A DNA stretch of 20,051 nt from Thermoplasmata archaeon (GTDB lineage Archaea > Thermoplasmatota > Penumbrarchaeia > Penumbrarchaeales > Penumbrarchaeaceae): positions 1 through 20,051 of the forward strand of contig JAGLEG010000416.1 of the NCBI GenBank assembly GCA_023145185.1, given 5' to 3'. The notes beneath the pieces were generated by a model. It was not told the origin of the DNA. It saw nothing but the letters and a program-made list of their open reading frames with translations, and made no database searches. Position 1 is the stretch's first letter, and every line of letters starts with the position of its first letter. This document shows, one piece after another, positions 7,587-14,773 of this stretch. A program made the translations under genes and the position numbers.

Positions 7587-9484
7587 GTTATCATCCTGAA
7601 TGCCATTTTCAGCTCGTAGACCGACTCCTCTGCGGACCTCTGAATATCAAAACCCATCTTCTCGAAAACGTGAAGCATCTCCCTGTTCTCCATAAGCACT
7701 TCCGCGGTGAATCCAAGCAGGCCCTGTTTCTTTGCCAGAAACGTGAGATATTTTAGAAGTTCAGTGCTGATGCCCTGGTTTTGATAACCATCCCTCACTG
7801 CGAATGCGGCCTCGGCCGTATGTGTTTCCAGATCCACTGCATACTGTCCGATAGCGAGCACGATTTCCTTGCTCCTTTCCTTCTTGATGGCCAGGATAAC
7901 CACCTCTTTCGTATGGTCGATTATGACGAAATCCTGCAGCCTCTCGTGAGGCATGTCCTTGCGGGCCGAGATGAACCTACGGTACATACTTCTGTCAGAG
8001 AGGGAATAGTAGAAATCCTTCAGCAAAGGTTCATCGCTGATCTTCACCGGTCTAAGAAGGAGATCAAGGTTCTCCTTTGTACTTCTGTAGGTCTCGAGGT
8101 CCTCCGGATATTCTCCCTTTTTTCCGGGAATAAATGCCTGATCGTTGTAGATCAGGTTTCTCTTCTTCGCCTCCCTTATAAGGCCGGGTCTGAATTTTGG
8201 GTGCGCGATGGATATCAGCTCCAGCGCCCTCTCCCTGATGTTCTTGCCGTGAAGGTAGGCGATCCCGTATTCAGTGACCACATAGTGGATGTCTCCTCTG
8301 GTGAGCGTTACACCTGCACCCTCCATGAGAAATGGCACTATCCGAGATGCCTTATCGCCATCAGCTGTGGAGGGAAGTGCCAGAATGGTCTTTCCGTTTC
8401 TGGATAGGACCGCGCCTCTCATGAAATCTGCCTGTCCCCCTATTCCGCTGTAAAATGTCTTTCCCAGAGATTCGGCTGTAGACTGCCCTGTAAGATCTAT
8501 CTCCAGTGCGCTGTTGATCGCGGTCAGGTTGGAGTGTTTGGAAATTATTAACGGGTCGTTTGTGTACTCGATAGACCTGAATTCAATGGATGGGTTGTCG
8601 TTAAGATATTCGTATGTCTCCCTGCTTCCCATGCAGAAGGAGGCGACCGTCTTCCCACGATCGATGCTCTTTTTACTGTTATTGACAACACCGGACCTGA
8701 TCAGTTCCACCAGGCCATTGCTGAGGAGTTCGGTGTGGATACCCAGATCCTTTTTACCTTTAAGGTTCGAAACAATGGCATTGGGGAGATTTCCGTAGCC
8801 GACCTGGATCGTATCTCCATCCTGAACAAGGCGGGAGACGTATTCGCCAATTTTCTGTGTCACATCTCCCTCAATATGATCTTGGAACTCCAGCAACGGC
8901 TCTTCGTGTATTATCGCAAAATCTATGTCATCTATATGGATGAAGCCGTCGCCGTGGACCCTGGGCATCAGGGGATTTATCTGAACGATGATCAGGGATG
9001 CGCTTTCGATCGCAGCCTTCACGATATCAACTGATATGCCAAGGCTCATATATCCGTGAATGTCCGGAGGGGATACCTGGATCAGGGCCACATCGATATC
9101 GATCATTCCGGACCGGAACATATTGGGGACCTCTGAGAGGAATATGGGGGTGTAATCAGCGAGTCCTGAATTGATGGCATTTCTGGTATTCTCGCCAATG
9201 AAAAAGGAGTTGTGGCGGAAGTTCTTCTTGAACTTTTCCTTCGCATAAGGTGCCACACCAAGGGTCCATACGTGAATGACCTCCGCATCAAAGAAGGCCT
9301 TTGGATTAGACTCGACAAACCTTGAGAGGGCGCTTACGAGGTACTGGGGCTCCCCGCATCCGGTTCCGATAAATATCGTGTCTCCCCGGTGTATGCTTCT
9401 GAAGATCCTCTCCTCGGTGATGAATTTATCAGGATAGGTTTTTCGCAAGTTCTCCAATGTGGTTATTACCAGGTCCTTTGCCAT
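7583..9484 (-). CDS. Acetyl-CoA hydrolase/CoA-transferase fused to a GNAT acetyltransferase domain
   Basis: The 633-residue product has a family-I-type acyl-CoA hydrolase/transferase at about 1-470. The catalytic Glu is expected at 252 (GIHTELLSNG); the oxyanion region GIGGQADF is at 347-354. A GNAT domain follows at about 475-630, with the acetyl-CoA-binding turn GYQNQGIS. Such fusions are known. The transferase half would exchange CoA between acetyl-CoA and other acids; the GNAT half could acetylate a protein or small substrate. The start at 9484 is preferred because GAGGTG sits 6 bases upstream; an ATG at 9511 would add 9 residues without a good Shine-Dalgarno. The stop overlaps the next gene's ATG. 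Confidence 0.9.
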   Translation of the reverse strand: MAKDLVITTLENLRKTYPDKFITEERIFRSIHRGDTIFIGTGCGEPQYLVSALSRFVESNPKAFFDAEVIHVWTLGVAPYAKEKFKKNFRHNSFFIGENTRNAINSGLADYTPIFLSEVPNMFRSGMIDIDVALIQVSPPDIHGYMSLGISVDIVKAAIESASLIIVQINPLMPRVHGDGFIHIDDIDFAIIHEEPLLEFQDHIEGDVTQKIGEYVSRLVQDGDTIQVGYGNLPNAIVSNLKGKKDLGIHTELLSNGLVELIRSGVVNNSKKSIDRGKTVASFCMGSRETYEYLNDNPSIEFRSIEYTNDPLIISKHSNLTAINSALEIDLTGQSTAESLGKTFYSGIGGQADFMRGAVLSRNGKTILALPSTADGDKASRIVPFLMEGAGVTLTRGDIHYVVTEYGIAYLHGKNIRERALELISIAHPKFRPGLIREAKKRNLIYNDQAFIPGKKGEYPEDLETYRSTKENLDLLLRPVKISDEPLLKDFYYSLSDRSMYRRFISARKDMPHERLQDFVIIDHTKEVVILAIKKERSKEIVLAIGQYAVDLETHTAEAAFAVRDGYQNQGISTELLKYLTFLAKKQGLLGFTAEVLMENREMLHVFEKMGFDIQRSAEESVYELKMAFRMIT

Positions 9485-9516
9485 ATCAACACCTCGTATT
9501 TTCAAGTTCATTCGGC

Positions 9517-9660
9517 TCAGTAATACTCATATTCGTATCTGATGCCCATATCCCTCAGCAGATGCCACAGTTTCTTTCTCACTTCAATATCGTAATCCAT
9601 CGGATTGATGATGATCCGCTCGAATTCAATGTCGATGTCTCCGTTGGTATTCTCGACCAT
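9517..9660 (-). CDS. Conserved-looking small protein of 47 aa heading the acyl-CoA operon
   Basis: The frame starts at ATG 9660, preceded by GGAGGC, and ends with TGA at 9517-9519. The product is acidic and ends in a Tyr/Glu-rich tail (RYEYEYY). A middle segment (DIEVRKKLWHLLRDMG) could form an amphipathic helix. It lies 32 bases upstream of the CoA-transferase start and directly under the promoter shared with the Lrp-type gene, so it is probably the first gene of the operon. No family is recognised. It could be a small partner protein or a translational leader. Confidence 0.6.
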   Translation of the reverse strand: MVENTNGDIDIEFERIIINPMDYDIEVRKKLWHLLRDMGIRYEYEYY

Positions 9661-9680
9661 TTTATTTGCCTCCAATAACC

Positions 9681-9726
9681 TTATAAGTTGTGACGTATAT
9701 ATCTCTTAGTTACTATGTTGTGTAAC
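9681..9726. promoter_or_regulatory. Divergent promoter region with inverted repeat GTTAC-N8-GTAAC
   Basis: Between the operon start (9660) and the Lrp gene (9740) lie two TATA-like boxes: TTATAA at 9681-9686 for the minus strand and TATATAT at 9696-9702 for the plus strand. The second is nearly symmetric and could serve both directions. GTTAC (9709-9713) and GTAAC (9722-9726) form a perfect inverted repeat. It sits downstream of the plus-strand TATA, about where transcription should begin. That position suits autorepression by the adjacent Lrp-type protein, which is an inference. Confidence 0.5.
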
Positions 9727-9739
9727 AGATGGTAAAATA

Positions 9740-10270
9740 ATGGTCGATAATGATGTCAACAGTAACGTTAAATGGTACTCTGGGGTACTGAAACATTTGA
9801 CAGATGACCCGACAAGGAGTATCCGCGAGATCGCCAAGGAAATGGGAAGCTACAGGCAGAAAGTGTGGAGAAAGAAGAAGAAGCTTGAGGAGGACCATGT
9901 CATCTGGGGGTATACTGCCGTGATCGATGAGAGTGTGATGAACCACGTCATGTACATGATACTAATGAAGCTCAAACCGATGACCAAAGACCTCGCCGAT
10001 CTGATAAAAACAAGATTGATCCGCAAGGAGCCGCTGAAACAGAATGTCCGACTTCTGAATGTGCTTTATGTGAACGGGGAATACGATCTGGTTGTGATGT
10101 TCTCCGGATCCGACCATGCGACGGCAAGGAGGTACTACGATTCACTCCGGATGGTCTACGATGAATACCTCATAGAGAAGCCAATAATCATCGACATCAA
10201 TATGTCTCTCATAAGGGAGGGAAAGATCAACCCGAAGATATCCAGGCTCGACGATTTCGTACCATTATGA
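9740..10270 (+). CDS. Lrp/AsnC-family transcriptional regulator
   Basis: The 176-residue protein has an N-terminal winged helix-turn-helix at about 10-58 (SIREIAKEMGSYRQKVWRKKKKLEE), with a basic recognition helix and linker, then VIWGYTAVID as in Lrp proteins. A C-terminal RAM-like alpha/beta domain follows at about 65-160 (MYMILMKLKP, VLYVNGEYDLVVMF). These regulators bind DNA as oligomers and often respond to amino acids or acyl-CoA-related metabolites. It is divergent from the acyl-CoA operon with a 79-base gap holding both promoters, so control of that operon and of itself is likely. The ligand is not predictable. Confidence 0.85.
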   Translation: MVDNDVNSNVKWYSGVLKHLTDDPTRSIREIAKEMGSYRQKVWRKKKKLEEDHVIWGYTAVIDESVMNHVMYMILMKLKPMTKDLADLIKTRLIRKEPLKQNVRLLNVLYVNGEYDLVVMFSGSDHATARRYYDSLRMVYDEYLIEKPIIIDINMSLIREGKINPKISRLDDFVPL

Positions 10271-10322
10271 GCTGTTTTCGGAAACGGTTACTTTTCGGCT
10301 TAGAGTTCGGATCTGTATCCGG

Positions 10323-10369
10323 TTTAAATAGTGATAAATAGTGCTTGTTCATAGGGGCGCACACAGGTG
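10323..10369 (+). promoter_or_regulatory. TATA box and Shine-Dalgarno for the adenylate kinase gene
   Basis: TTTAAATA at 10323-10330 is a good archaeal TATA box. Transcription would begin near 10350-10355. AGGTG at 10365-10369 lies 5 bases before the GTG at 10375. This decides in favour of GTG 10375 over the upstream in-frame TTG at 10345, which would fall at or before the expected transcript start. Confidence 0.5.
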
Positions 10370-10374
10370 TTCAC

Positions 10375-11190
10375 GTGATAAAAAGATCCAATATCGATAA
10401 CATAATCGTTGCAGGAAAATCTGGCGCTGGAAAGCAGCCGAGAATAGACGTATTGACGGGGGAGTTCTCCCTTGAACAGCTCTCAACGGGCAATATATTC
10501 AGGGAATACATGGGTCAGTTCGACGCCTCCGGTTTCCAGGAGGACATCTCCCAGTTCTTCGATGACGACGACCCATCGGGCTTCGTCCCGGACAGCGTGA
10601 TCGAGGATGCCATAAGGAAGGCCACAGGGACGGATGGAGACCTCTCCGGCGTGGTACTGGGATTGAAGGCCAAGGCAAACATCAATGCGGGAAAGTTCGT
10701 ACCCGACACCATAACCAACGCCCTTTTTGAGAAGTTCTTCTCCAGGACAGGTTACAAAGGGATGGTGCTGGATGGTTTTCCAAGGACGGCAGAACAGGCC
10801 CAATTCCTCATTGACCTCTCGAAGGAGAAAGGTGTGAACCTCGACCTGATCGTACTGGTTGAGAACGAGGATGACCTCATTGTGGGCAGGACCGTGGGCA
10901 GGAGGCTCTGCAGTGACTGCGGAAAGGTGTACCACATAGAGTTCAAACCTTCGAAGGATAACGTTCACTGCGACAAGTGCGGGGGTGCGCTCAAGCAGAG
11001 GTCGGACGATGTTGAGGACAGGATAAGGTCCAGGCTACAGGAGTTCTACGACAAGGTTGTTCCAGCCATGAAGATACTGGAGGAAGCCAGCATCCCATCT
11101 GTGGTTGTCAACGGAAACCTCGAGGTGTTCACCGAGGATAACGTGAAAAGGTCCGTGATGGAGCAGGTTCAGCCCCTTCTGGAAGAGTGA
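10375..11190 (+). CDS. adk: Adenylate kinase family protein with zinc-type LID and enlarged NMP region
   Basis: The 271-residue protein (GTG start) has a P-loop GKSGAGK at 14-20, the NMP-binding entry LSTGNIFREY at about 36-45, the hallmark DGFPRT at 133-138, and a LID with a four-cysteine zinc site (Cys179, 182, 199, 202) followed by DDVEDRIRSRL. It should catalyse ATP + AMP = 2 ADP. Two oddities are visible. The P-loop continues QPRID instead of the usual GTQ. The segment between the NMP entry and KFVPDTITNAL is about 50-60 residues longer than in bacterial-type enzymes, with an acidic run (FFDDDDPSGF). Its 3' end overlaps the convergent HAD gene by 22 bases. A different nucleotide preference is possible. 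Confidence 0.85.
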   Translation: MIKRSNIDNIIVAGKSGAGKQPRIDVLTGEFSLEQLSTGNIFREYMGQFDASGFQEDISQFFDDDDPSGFVPDSVIEDAIRKATGTDGDLSGVVLGLKAKANINAGKFVPDTITNALFEKFFSRTGYKGMVLDGFPRTAEQAQFLIDLSKEKGVNLDLIVLVENEDDLIVGRTVGRRLCSDCGKVYHIEFKPSKDNVHCDKCGGALKQRSDDVEDRIRSRLQEFYDKVVPAMKILEEASIPSVVVNGNLEVFTEDNVKRSVMEQVQPLLEE

Positions 11191-11987
11191 TCCTTCACGA
11201 GGCTCAGCAGGTCTGGATAGGAACGAAGGTCCCTGTCGGGGCACTTCTTGATGTCCCCCGATAGGACCATTGCAACATCGGTTCCAGCAGCCTTTCCAGC
11301 AGCGATGTCCGTATCGTACCTGTCTCCCACCATAAGCACATCCATTGGGTCCAGGTCCAGGAGGTTCACCGCCATCAACGTGGAGTAGGGATTCGGCTTT
11401 CCAACAACGAATGGTTCAATGCCCGATGCCGTTTTGAGTGCTGCCACAATGCTACCCCCTCCCGGAAGGACCTCACCGTCCTCACATGGAAGTGTGGGGT
11501 CCTCATTGGTCGCGATGAACCTGGCGCCGCCTCTAAGCGCACGTAGGCCGTGTGTCAGCCTGGAGTAATCGAACTCCCGATCGAGCGAGCAGACGACGCA
11601 GTCCGTCCCCCGTTCATCGATATTAGCCTCTTCCGAGGGGATCACCTCATGTCCGAGGTTCATAAGCTCCTCCTCAAGGCCTTTTTCACCAATGATCAGG
11701 CATCTGCTGGTGCCCATCTCATCGAGTATGTATCTCGAGGCAGCCATGCCCGAGGTGATAACGTTCTCCGGGGAGGGAAAGCCCAGCCAATTCAGGAAGT
11801 TGGTGATATCAACTCTGCTCCTTGTCGGGTTATTCGTCAGGTAGCAGATCTTAACGCCCAGTTTCTCCAGCCTTTCAACCGCCTCAACGGACCCCGGGAT
11901 AACTTTGTGACCCCTTACCAGAACTCCGTCAATATCCAGAATTATGCCCTTCACGTGATGTGGAGGACCCTGATGATTTATTATCAT
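11169..11987 (-). CDS. HAD-superfamily IIA (NagD-like) phosphatase
   Basis: The 272-residue protein has HAD motif I as DIDGVL (nucleophile Asp18, acid Asp20), motif II as LTNNPTRS near 50-57, the motif III lysine in VVGKPNPYS, and motif IV as GDRYDTDI. The cap between motifs II and III is the C2a type of the NagD/phosphoglycolate-phosphatase-like group. It probably dephosphorylates a small sugar phosphate or glycolate phosphate; the true substrate cannot be told. The ATG at 11987 overlaps the stop of the upstream gene (ATGA), which favours this start over the longer open frame to 12095. The 3' end overlaps the adenylate kinase gene. Confidence 0.88.
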   Translation of the reverse strand: MIINHQGPPHHVKGIILDIDGVLVRGHKVIPGSVEAVERLEKLGVKICYLTNNPTRSRVDITNFLNWLGFPSPENVITSGMAASRYILDEMGTSRCLIIGEKGLEEELMNLGHEVIPSEEANIDERGTDCVVCSLDREFDYSRLTHGLRALRGGARFIATNEDPTLPCEDGEVLPGGGSIVAALKTASGIEPFVVGKPNPYSTLMAVNLLDLDPMDVLMVGDRYDTDIAAGKAAGTDVAMVLSGDIKKCPDRDLRSYPDLLSLVKDHSSRRG

Positions 11988-12898
11988 GCCGGGATGTTCT
12001 CGTTGTGGGGTGACATGCTGCTCATCTGTTTGGAGGTATCTAGCAGAACTTTTCCGCCAGTGGGCAGGAACTGGGTGAGGTAGGCCCTGAACCACGCCTC
12101 GTTGTTCTTGAGATGGAAGACGTTGTCGGTGAAAAGGCCGGTGGATGAGATGTAGACGATCCCCCCATTATTGGACCCGATCCTGTACTCAATGGCTATG
12201 GGTCCGTGCGGGGTGTACTTGTCGGTATCCATATCCTGGACCTCGTTCTCGTTCATGTCGATGACGGTGAGAAGCTTTGATGTGGTAAGAAGGTGATTTG
12301 CACTTGTTGAGTTGATCAGGTCTATTGAGGCGTTCAGGCCGTTGGGGCGGTGTACTATCATCTCGTAGTTTCTGCCCCCGATGGTCGAGTACGACTTGAT
12401 GAAGTATTTGTTGTACAGATATCCCCTATCGTCGGTGGGCTCCGAAAGCGTCTTATCCACCAGATAGGGCTTACCTATGAAATCAATCCTCTCTTCGCCC
12501 TCACCGAGGGGCAGGTCACCAAGCCTGTTCGCATTGGTCCCGTCGTCTGCGATAATGACGAAACCTCCGTCCATGATGAAGTTCTTGATGGAGATGTAAT
12601 TGGAGGAGTTCAGCTCCCTCTCGATCCCGATCAACATGTAGACCGCGTTCCCGGGATCATTGATGGAATCAAGCTCATCTGTGGACCTAACCTCGCTGTA
12701 CTGGAATGCGGGGATCTCACCAAGCGACCTCTTGAGCTCATCTAGGTCGCTCCATGGACCGTCGTTGACATCGCCGTTTCCTCCCCCGTTCCCATCTCTG
12801 TCAAAGTAGATACTGACGCCTATGATCAGTACCAGGGCGGAGACCGCAATGACCATGATCGCCTTCTCGGGATGGCGTTCCTTCTTTTCTCCCGTCAC
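11984..12898 (-). CDS. Membrane-anchored protein with extracytoplasmic GATase-like (DUF4350-like) domain
   Basis: The 304-residue protein begins with a basic cytoplasmic stretch, one membrane helix at about 13-32 (AIMVIAVSALVLIIGVSIYF) and a Gly/Asn-rich linker. A soluble domain follows with alternating hydrophobic strands, including NFIMDGGFVIIADDGTN. That segment resembles the glutamine-amidotransferase-like fold of DUF4350 proteins but lacks an obvious catalytic Cys. No enzymatic role can be assigned. The GTG start at 12898 has no Shine-Dalgarno, but an A/T-rich box at 12916-12926 is placed for a leaderless transcript. The gene is coupled to the HAD phosphatase downstream, so both are probably in one transcript. 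Confidence 0.6.
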   Translation of the reverse strand: MTGEKKERHPEKAIMVIAVSALVLIIGVSIYFDRDGNGGGNGDVNDGPWSDLDELKRSLGEIPAFQYSEVRSTDELDSINDPGNAVYMLIGIERELNSSNYISIKNFIMDGGFVIIADDGTNANRLGDLPLGEGEERIDFIGKPYLVDKTLSEPTDDRGYLYNKYFIKSYSTIGGRNYEMIVHRPNGLNASIDLINSTSANHLLTTSKLLTVIDMNENEVQDMDTDKYTPHGPIAIEYRIGSNNGGIVYISSTGLFTDNVFHLKNNEAWFRAYLTQFLPTGGKVLLDTSKQMSSMSPHNENIPA

Positions 12899-12915
12899 GC
12901 TTGCAAATCGAAGGG

Positions 12916-13018
12916 TTATTATAATTATCTTTTGGGGACTTGTGACATTTTTCGATATTGTGGATAAAACAGTTAATATGCGTAGATAGTGCTCACAGGT
13001 GATGGTCAGGGCAAGGTG
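12916..13018. promoter_or_regulatory. Divergent promoter region between the DUF4350-like and cytochrome genes
   Basis: TTATTATAATT (12916-12926) is the probable minus-strand TATA box. TTAATATG (12973-12980) is a plausible plus-strand one, about 44 bases before the cytochrome ATG. AAGGTG (13013-13018) is the cytochrome gene's Shine-Dalgarno. No operator-like repeat stands out. Confidence 0.4.
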
Positions 13019-13023
13019 TTAGC

Positions 13024-14322
13024 ATGGGCAGAGAAAAGGTGATATTGTTCGTGGTCGTCATCATGGCCATTCTGACAGGGGCATCCACTTTTATATCTCC
13101 CGTTGTTTCAACCTTCCTGCCACACGCCCAGGAGGGGGAATGCGACGAGTGTCACGACGGGTTCGAACCATTCGAGATAGTTCTGGACCATTCCACCGAA
13201 GTACCAGCTGGGATCTCCTTTGAGTTCAAGGTCCACATGGTGAATGGTGGAAATCACGAGGTCAGGAACCCATATGCTGTATTGGATCTTCGGGCATCGA
13301 CCGGTCTGAAGCTCGAGGGTGCTGTTGAGGGAGAGGGTTCCGACGATATCTCCGGCAGCGTTTCAAGGGGTGGGACATCGAGCCATCAATACGATCTTCC
13401 CATGGGAACCATATCGGCTGTCATCGCATTGTCGGGCAATTCTGGTATACTGGGCAGGAACGATATTGACCTGAGGGTGACATCTCAAGACGGTGGGTCC
13501 TGGGATTCTGACGGTACCGGGGTGACAGAGGAAGTTGTCCTCTCCAGTGATGAGTTGAAGGATCATGGATTTGAGGGATACACCATTGAGGTCATTCATT
13601 CCAACGGCCTTCTGTCAGTAGATTACACGCTGTCAATAGAGTACGTATTCGGTGCCGGTGGCGGAATATCCCCGCTTGAGGGGTCTACCATCGGTCCTGG
13701 GGATAGCTATACCTTCACCTGGAATTTGAATTCCGATCAAAAAGGGGAGAACGCCATGGTAGTGGAGGTAGGGGGATCGGTGTATTACGAACATTCGGGA
13801 AGCCAGACTGACAGCGAAACTTACAGAGAGACCATCTCTGCTGATATCTCAGTCGGGGACGATTACGTATATTCCTCCCCCGATATAGGAGTGTCATTCA
13901 CCAGGGGCATGTGGTTCGTGGGCAGGGTCCTGGGTTTCTTGACAGCGACCTCGTTCATCGCCTCGGCACTGCTTGGGGGCATTGTGAGGCCGATCAAACC
14001 CTGGCTCGATAGGCGGATAAAGAACAGGAAACAGTGGCACTGCACCGTCTCCTATATTGCGATATTCTCTGCGATCGTTCATCTGATCGTTCTTTACACC
14101 GGGGTATACAAGGGGACCTGGGTCGGGCTATACCTTGGGGGGGGGACCTTTTTGCTTATGGCGCTTGTGGCCGCAACGGGGTCCTTCAGGAGGTTCATTG
14201 AGACGACAGGGTTCGCCCCTCACTGGAGGAGGGTCCATCTCTACCTGACCATCGGTGTGATCATATCGCTTCTGATACACATCCTGTACAACGGCTCGAC
14301 CTTCTCATTTCTGGGGTTTTAA
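13024..14322 (+). CDS. Membrane cytochrome: one c-type haem site plus C-terminal 4-helix probable b-haem domain
   Basis: The 432-residue protein has a signal/anchor helix at about 6-30, then a CxxCH haem-c motif (CDECH, 40-44). A beta-rich extracytoplasmic region follows (about 48-285, Gly/Ser/Asp-rich). Four membrane helices cover about 296-425. His339/His353 and His405/His419 are each 14 residues apart in two helices, the spacing used by ferric-reductase-like and related proteins to bind two stacked b haems; His400 is an extra candidate. The protein could pass electrons across the membrane to or from the outer face. The donor, acceptor and true number of haems are not shown. ATG 13024 has AAGGTG upstream. 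The CcsA-like gene starts one base after the stop. Confidence 0.7.
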   Translation: MGREKVILFVVVIMAILTGASTFISPVVSTFLPHAQEGECDECHDGFEPFEIVLDHSTEVPAGISFEFKVHMVNGGNHEVRNPYAVLDLRASTGLKLEGAVEGEGSDDISGSVSRGGTSSHQYDLPMGTISAVIALSGNSGILGRNDIDLRVTSQDGGSWDSDGTGVTEEVVLSSDELKDHGFEGYTIEVIHSNGLLSVDYTLSIEYVFGAGGGISPLEGSTIGPGDSYTFTWNLNSDQKGENAMVVEVGGSVYYEHSGSQTDSETYRETISADISVGDDYVYSSPDIGVSFTRGMWFVGRVLGFLTATSFIASALLGGIVRPIKPWLDRRIKNRKQWHCTVSYIAIFSAIVHLIVLYTGVYKGTWVGLYLGGGTFLLMALVAATGSFRRFIETTGFAPHWRRVHLYLTIGVIISLLIHILYNGSTFSFLGF

Positions 14323-14323
14323 C

Positions 14324-14713
14324 GTGCACACCGATTCCATTCTGCTCTTCATACATCCGCCACTTGCCATCCTGGCCTACATCTTCGTGGCGGTCATTCT
14401 GGTCATGAGCATCAGGTACAGGCCGACGAAAGGGTACAGGCAGGTGATGGAGAAGATCGGGATACTCGCCTGGTCTTTGACCCTTGCAGGGTTGATCACG
14501 GGAATGATATGGGCCCAGATCGCCTGGGGAAGCTACTGGTCATGGGACCCCAAGGAGACATCCACGTTCTTTCTGTTCCTCATGCAGTCCTGTTTCATGG
14601 CCGCATTCTACATGAGGAGGGGGCGGACCGCATTTATAGTAATATCCGTGGAGAGCGTGCTTTTGATATTTTTCACAATGATAGCACCAATGATCATGAA
14701 GAGCCTCCATTGA
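14324..14713 (+). CDS. Minimal CcsA/CcmC-like cytochrome c biogenesis protein (WWD haem-handling domain)
   Basis: The 129-residue protein has about four membrane helices. It contains the tryptophan-rich WWD signature of haem-handling proteins, AWGSYWSWDPKET (67-79), in the classical context GMIWAQIAWG before it. Two histidines are placed as possible haem ligands: His11 in the first helix and His129, the last residue. CcsA proteins usually have 250 or more residues and act with ResB in system II, so this is little more than the core. It begins with GTG one base after the cytochrome gene's stop and is almost certainly co-transcribed. It probably presents haem for attachment to the neighbouring CxxCH site. 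No ResB-like gene is visible in this window. Confidence 0.75.
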   Translation: MHTDSILLFIHPPLAILAYIFVAVILVMSIRYRPTKGYRQVMEKIGILAWSLTLAGLITGMIWAQIAWGSYWSWDPKETSTFFLFLMQSCFMAAFYMRRGRTAFIVISVESVLLIFFTMIAPMIMKSLH

Positions 14714-14734
14714 TCGGCCGTTGCGTTGAAAGGA

Positions 14735-14746
14735 TTTATAATATAT
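14735..14746 (+). promoter_or_regulatory. TATA box of the glycosyltransferase gene
   Basis: TTTATAATATAT lies 28 bases upstream of the ATG at 14774, so transcription should begin within about ten bases of that ATG. This excludes the longer frame from 14726, whose first codons fall on the TATA box itself. Confidence 0.6.
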
Positions 14747-14773
14747 CTCCTCACTTTGGCAGTTGTTGATACG

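Noticed and set aside
9511..9513. Upstream ATG for the CoA-transferase/GNAT gene
   Set aside because: It lacks a good Shine-Dalgarno, whereas the ATG at 9484 has GAGGTG at proper spacing.
10345..10374. TTG start and 10 extra residues for adenylate kinase
   Set aside because: The TATA box at 10323-10330 predicts a transcript start at or after this codon, and AGGTG favours GTG at 10375.
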